Of a DNA stretch of 64,000 nucleotides, positions 61,856-64,000 are shown one piece after another; within the stretch, counting starts at the first letter, position 1; every line of letters starts with the position of its first letter. The notes beneath the pieces were generated by a model, which was not told the DNA's origin, ran no database searches, and was given only the letters and a program-made list of their open reading frames with translations. Where the stretch lies: contig CAVXVZ010000013.1 of assembly GCA_963765375.1 (NCBI GenBank), positions 1 to 64,000 of the forward strand. Direction: 5' to 3'. This DNA comes from Roseiarcus sp963765375. GTDB taxonomy: Bacteria > Pseudomonadota > Alphaproteobacteria > Rhizobiales > Beijerinckiaceae. A program made the position numbers and the translations under genes.

Positions 61856-62986
61856 TCACGAACCGACAAGCTGGGTGATCCGATCGCCGTAAGCGGACGC
61901 CGGCGCGCGTTCGGGGGTCCCGCTCGGCGCGGCGCGCAGATATTGCCTCGGCCACGGCGTGACCTGCCCGAGTTCTTGCGCGGCGTGCAGCGGCCAATAA
62001 GGGTCGCGTAACATCTGGCGCGCCAGCAACACGAGGTCGGCCTGATCGTTGCGGATGATCTGGTCGGCCTGGGCCGGAGCGGTAATCATCCCGACCGCCG
62101 CGGTGGCGATATTCGCCTCGCGACGGATCCGCTCGGCGAACGGCGTTTGATACCCGGCTCCGACGGGAATCTCCGCCTTCTCGACATTGCCGCCCGAGGA
62201 ACAATCAATCACATCGACGCCGAGAGCCAGCAACTGGCGCGCGAGCTCGACCGATTGGTCGACGTCCCATCCGCCCTCGACCCAGTCGGTCGCCGACATG
62301 CGCACGAATAGCGGGCATCGCTCCGGCAGCGCGCGCCGCACCGCGGCGACGCATTCGCGCACAAATCGCGCCCGGTTCTCGAACGAGCCGCCGTATGCGT
62401 CGGCGCGGCGGTTGCTGAACGGCGACAGAAACTCGTGGATCAAATATCCGTGCGCGCCATGAATCTCGATCACCCGGAAGCCGGCGGCGAACGCGCGCTC
62501 AGCCGCGACGGCGAAGGCGCTATGCACAGCGTGAATCTGGTCGACGGTCATTTCATCCGGCATGGGGAAACTATCGTTGAATGCGACGGCGCTCGGCGCG
62601 AGCGGGCGCCAGCCGCCGGCGGCTTCCGGAACGGCGCCGTTCCCCGCCCCCGGCCGATAGGTGCTGCCCTTCCGCCCGGCATGCGCGAGCTGGATGCCGG
62701 CGCGCGCGCCCTGACTGTCGATAAAGCGCGCGATCCGCTCGAGCGGCTCGAAATGCTTTTCGCTCCAGGCGCCGAGGTCTTGGGGCGAAATACGGCCCTC
62801 GGGGGTGACCGCGGCGGCCTCGGTGAACACCAGCCCCGCGCCGCCGATCGCCCGAGAAGCGAGATGGGCGAAATGCCAGTCGTTGGCGTAGCCGTCGACC
62901 GACGAATACTGGCACATCGGCGAAACGCCGATCCGGTTGGCGAAGTCGACGTCGCGCATGCGAAGTTTGCTGAACAGGTGCGGCAT
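61856..62986 (-). CDS. NADH:flavin oxidoreductase, old yellow enzyme family (YqjM-like)
   Basis: 376 residues. FMN-binding TIM barrel: DVDFANRIGVSPMCQYSSVDG, with the regulatory Cys typical of the YqjM subgroup, IQLAHAGRKGS, the substrate/FMN pair in EIHGAHGYLIHEFLSP, and RADAYGGSFENRARF. Ends near DLVLLARQMLRDPYWP. It reduces activated C=C bonds of enones or nitro compounds using NAD(P)H. Sixteen bases separate it from the TRAP permease upstream on the same strand, so the two may share a transcript. Confidence 0.93.
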   Translation of the reverse strand: MPHLFSKLRMRDVDFANRIGVSPMCQYSSVDGYANDWHFAHLASRAIGGAGLVFTEAAAVTPEGRISPQDLGAWSEKHFEPLERIARFIDSQGARAGIQLAHAGRKGSTYRPGAGNGAVPEAAGGWRPLAPSAVAFNDSFPMPDEMTVDQIHAVHSAFAVAAERAFAAGFRVIEIHGAHGYLIHEFLSPFSNRRADAYGGSFENRARFVRECVAAVRRALPERCPLFVRMSATDWVEGGWDVDQSVELARQLLALGVDVIDCSSGGNVEKAEIPVGAGYQTPFAERIRREANIATAAVGMITAPAQADQIIRNDQADLVLLARQMLRDPYWPLHAAQELGQVTPWPRQYLRAAPSGTPERAPASAYGDRITQLVGS

Positions 62987-63002
62987 GGGTCAATTGTCTC
63001 GA

Positions 63003-64000
63003 TTACTGATAGCCGAGCAGATGCGGCAGCCAGAGCGTCAGTCCTGGAACGAATGCAATAACCAAGAGGCAGAGGAACAGCAAGCCGAGATAACCCAGCA
63101 TCGGCCTCACCGTCGATTCGATCGGCACGCCGCCGATCAGGCAGGCGCCATAGAGGCCAAGCCCGAGCGGCGGGGCGAAGAGCCCGATGCCCATTGCGAT
63201 CACCAGCACCACCCCGAAGTGCAGGCCGTTGATGCCGATCTGGCCCGCGACCGGGACCAGCAGCGGACCGAAGATGATCAGCGCCGCCGCGCCCTCCAGA
63301 ATCGAACCCATGACGATCAGGATGAGGATCGAGAGCAGCAGGAACGGCGAGGCGCCGGCGTTCTTCGACAGCGCGATCATCGCCTGCGCCAGGGCATGGG
63401 GGAACTGCTGCAACGTCAGCACGAAGGCGAGCGACTGCGCCGCGGCGACGATGAACAGCACCAGCCCCGAGCGCGTCGCGGCGTTGACGAAACTGCGCGC
63501 CGCGGCGCGCAGCCCAAGCTCGCGGAACGCCGCGCCGCCCACGATGAGCGCGTAGAGCGCGGCGAAAGCCGAAATCTCGGTTGCGGTCGCAACCCCGAAC
63601 CTGAACCCGGCAAAGATGATGACCACAAGTCCGAGCGTGACAATCGCGCCGCGCCAAAGCTGCGCCAGCGGCGCCGTCGACAGTCTGACTTCCTCCGTCA
63701 GACGCCGGTCGCCGCCAAGCAGGATAACGACCCCGATCAGCGCGGCCGCCATCAGGCCGGCCGGCAGCAGGCCGGCCATGAACAGCCCGCCGATCGAAAG
63801 GTTGGCGACGAAGCCGAGGATGATAAGGTTGATGCAAGGCGGAATGGTCTCGGCCATGACCGCGGAAGCCGCCAGCAAAGCTACCGCCCCGCCCGGGTTC
63901 TGCCGCGACCGTCGAGCCGCAGGAATCAGCACCGAGCCGACCGCCGCGACATCGGCCATCTTCGAACCGGAGATGCCGGAGAAGATGACCATCGACAGCA
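63003..64000 (-). CDS. TRAP transporter large permease DctM (5' end beyond window)
   Basis: About 330 C-terminal residues of a DctM-type permease, which normally has about 430; the start lies beyond 64000. Multiple membrane segments; MVIFSGISGSKMADVAAVGS, AETIPPCINLIILG, EGAAALIIFGPLLVPVA and FAPPLGLGLYGACLIG are characteristic of the family. It imports a carboxylate-type solute driven by a sodium or proton gradient with a periplasmic binding protein not seen here. Confidence 0.92.
   Translation of the reverse strand, partial: LSMVIFSGISGSKMADVAAVGSVLIPAARRSRQNPGGAVALLAASAVMAETIPPCINLIILGFVANLSIGGLFMAGLLPAGLMAAALIGVVILLGGDRRLTEEVRLSTAPLAQLWRGAIVTLGLVVIIFAGFRFGVATATEISAFAALYALIVGGAAFRELGLRAAARSFVNAATRSGLVLFIVAAAQSLAFVLTLQQFPHALAQAMIALSKNAGASPFLLLSILILIVMGSILEGAAALIIFGPLLVPVAGQIGINGLHFGVVLVIAMGIGLFAPPLGLGLYGACLIGGVPIESTVRPMLGYLGLLFLCLLVIAFVPGLTLWLPHLLGYQ

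Overview
The window looks like the chromosome of a GC-rich alphaproteobacterium of the Hyphomicrobiales (Rhizobiales), most likely a methylotroph of the Beijerinckiaceae/Methylocystaceae type. The reasons are the PQQ biosynthesis genes, a lanmodulin-like EF-hand protein, rhizobial-type motB-motC-fliK flagellar genes, an RpoE-ChrR pair, and branched-chain oxo-acid dehydrogenase genes. The species cannot be fixed from the sequence.

Layout. 1-7.87 kb is a decayed island: a shattered GH51 arabinofuranosidase, an ISAs1 element with perfect target duplications, an IS701 element abutting an ISAzo13 element, an IS1595 remnant and a truncated integrase lying at the 3' end of tRNA-Leu(CAG). 8.1-11.7 kb holds E1alpha-E1beta-E2. 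11.9-20.3 kb is flagellar: flagellin on the minus strand, fliF-fliH-motB-motC-fliK-lytic transglycosylase on the plus strand. 20.3-30.9 kb is the most interesting part. On the minus strand lie a sensor kinase, a TonB-dependent receptor, a lanmodulin-like protein, ExbB, ExbD, TonB and PqqB-C-D-E, with the response regulator divergent. From exbB onward the genes overlap or nearly touch, so metal-uptake energisation and PQQ synthesis appear to be one transcription unit. PQQ-dependent alcohol dehydrogenases of the XoxF/ExaF type need both PQQ and a lanthanide, which gives the arrangement a clear logic.

31.2-34.9 kb carries cysG, mrp (one-base frameshift), a DUF971 gene and a polysaccharide-type ATPase gene (one-base frameshift). 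35.0-36.5 kb holds two damaged IS630 copies. 36.9-37.8 kb has two tandem membrane proteins resembling Pycsar effectors. 38.2-45.9 kb is an RpoE-ChrR photo-oxidative stress locus: a CFA-type methyltransferase, DUF1365, FAD oxidoreductase, rpoE, chrR and DUF1295, with back-to-back RpoE-type promoters visible between the divergent arms. The methyltransferase gene is broken by a 204-base tract of only G and T flanked by a duplicated segment, which looks like an assembly artefact.

46.1-57.7 kb is a ten-gene plus-strand catabolic operon: sugar-type ABC transporter, three SDR dehydrogenases, a sugar-phosphate isomerase/epimerase-like protein, an APH-type kinase, an enolase paralogue with altered active-site residues, and a carboxylesterase. 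Its substrate is unknown. 57.8-64 kb holds a Ppx/GppA phosphatase, a PIN-like protein, an internally deleted AraC regulator, a small secreted protein, an old-yellow-enzyme oxidoreductase and a TRAP large permease cut by the window end.

Several genes are broken by single-base losses in homopolymers, so part of the apparent pseudogenisation may be sequencing error.
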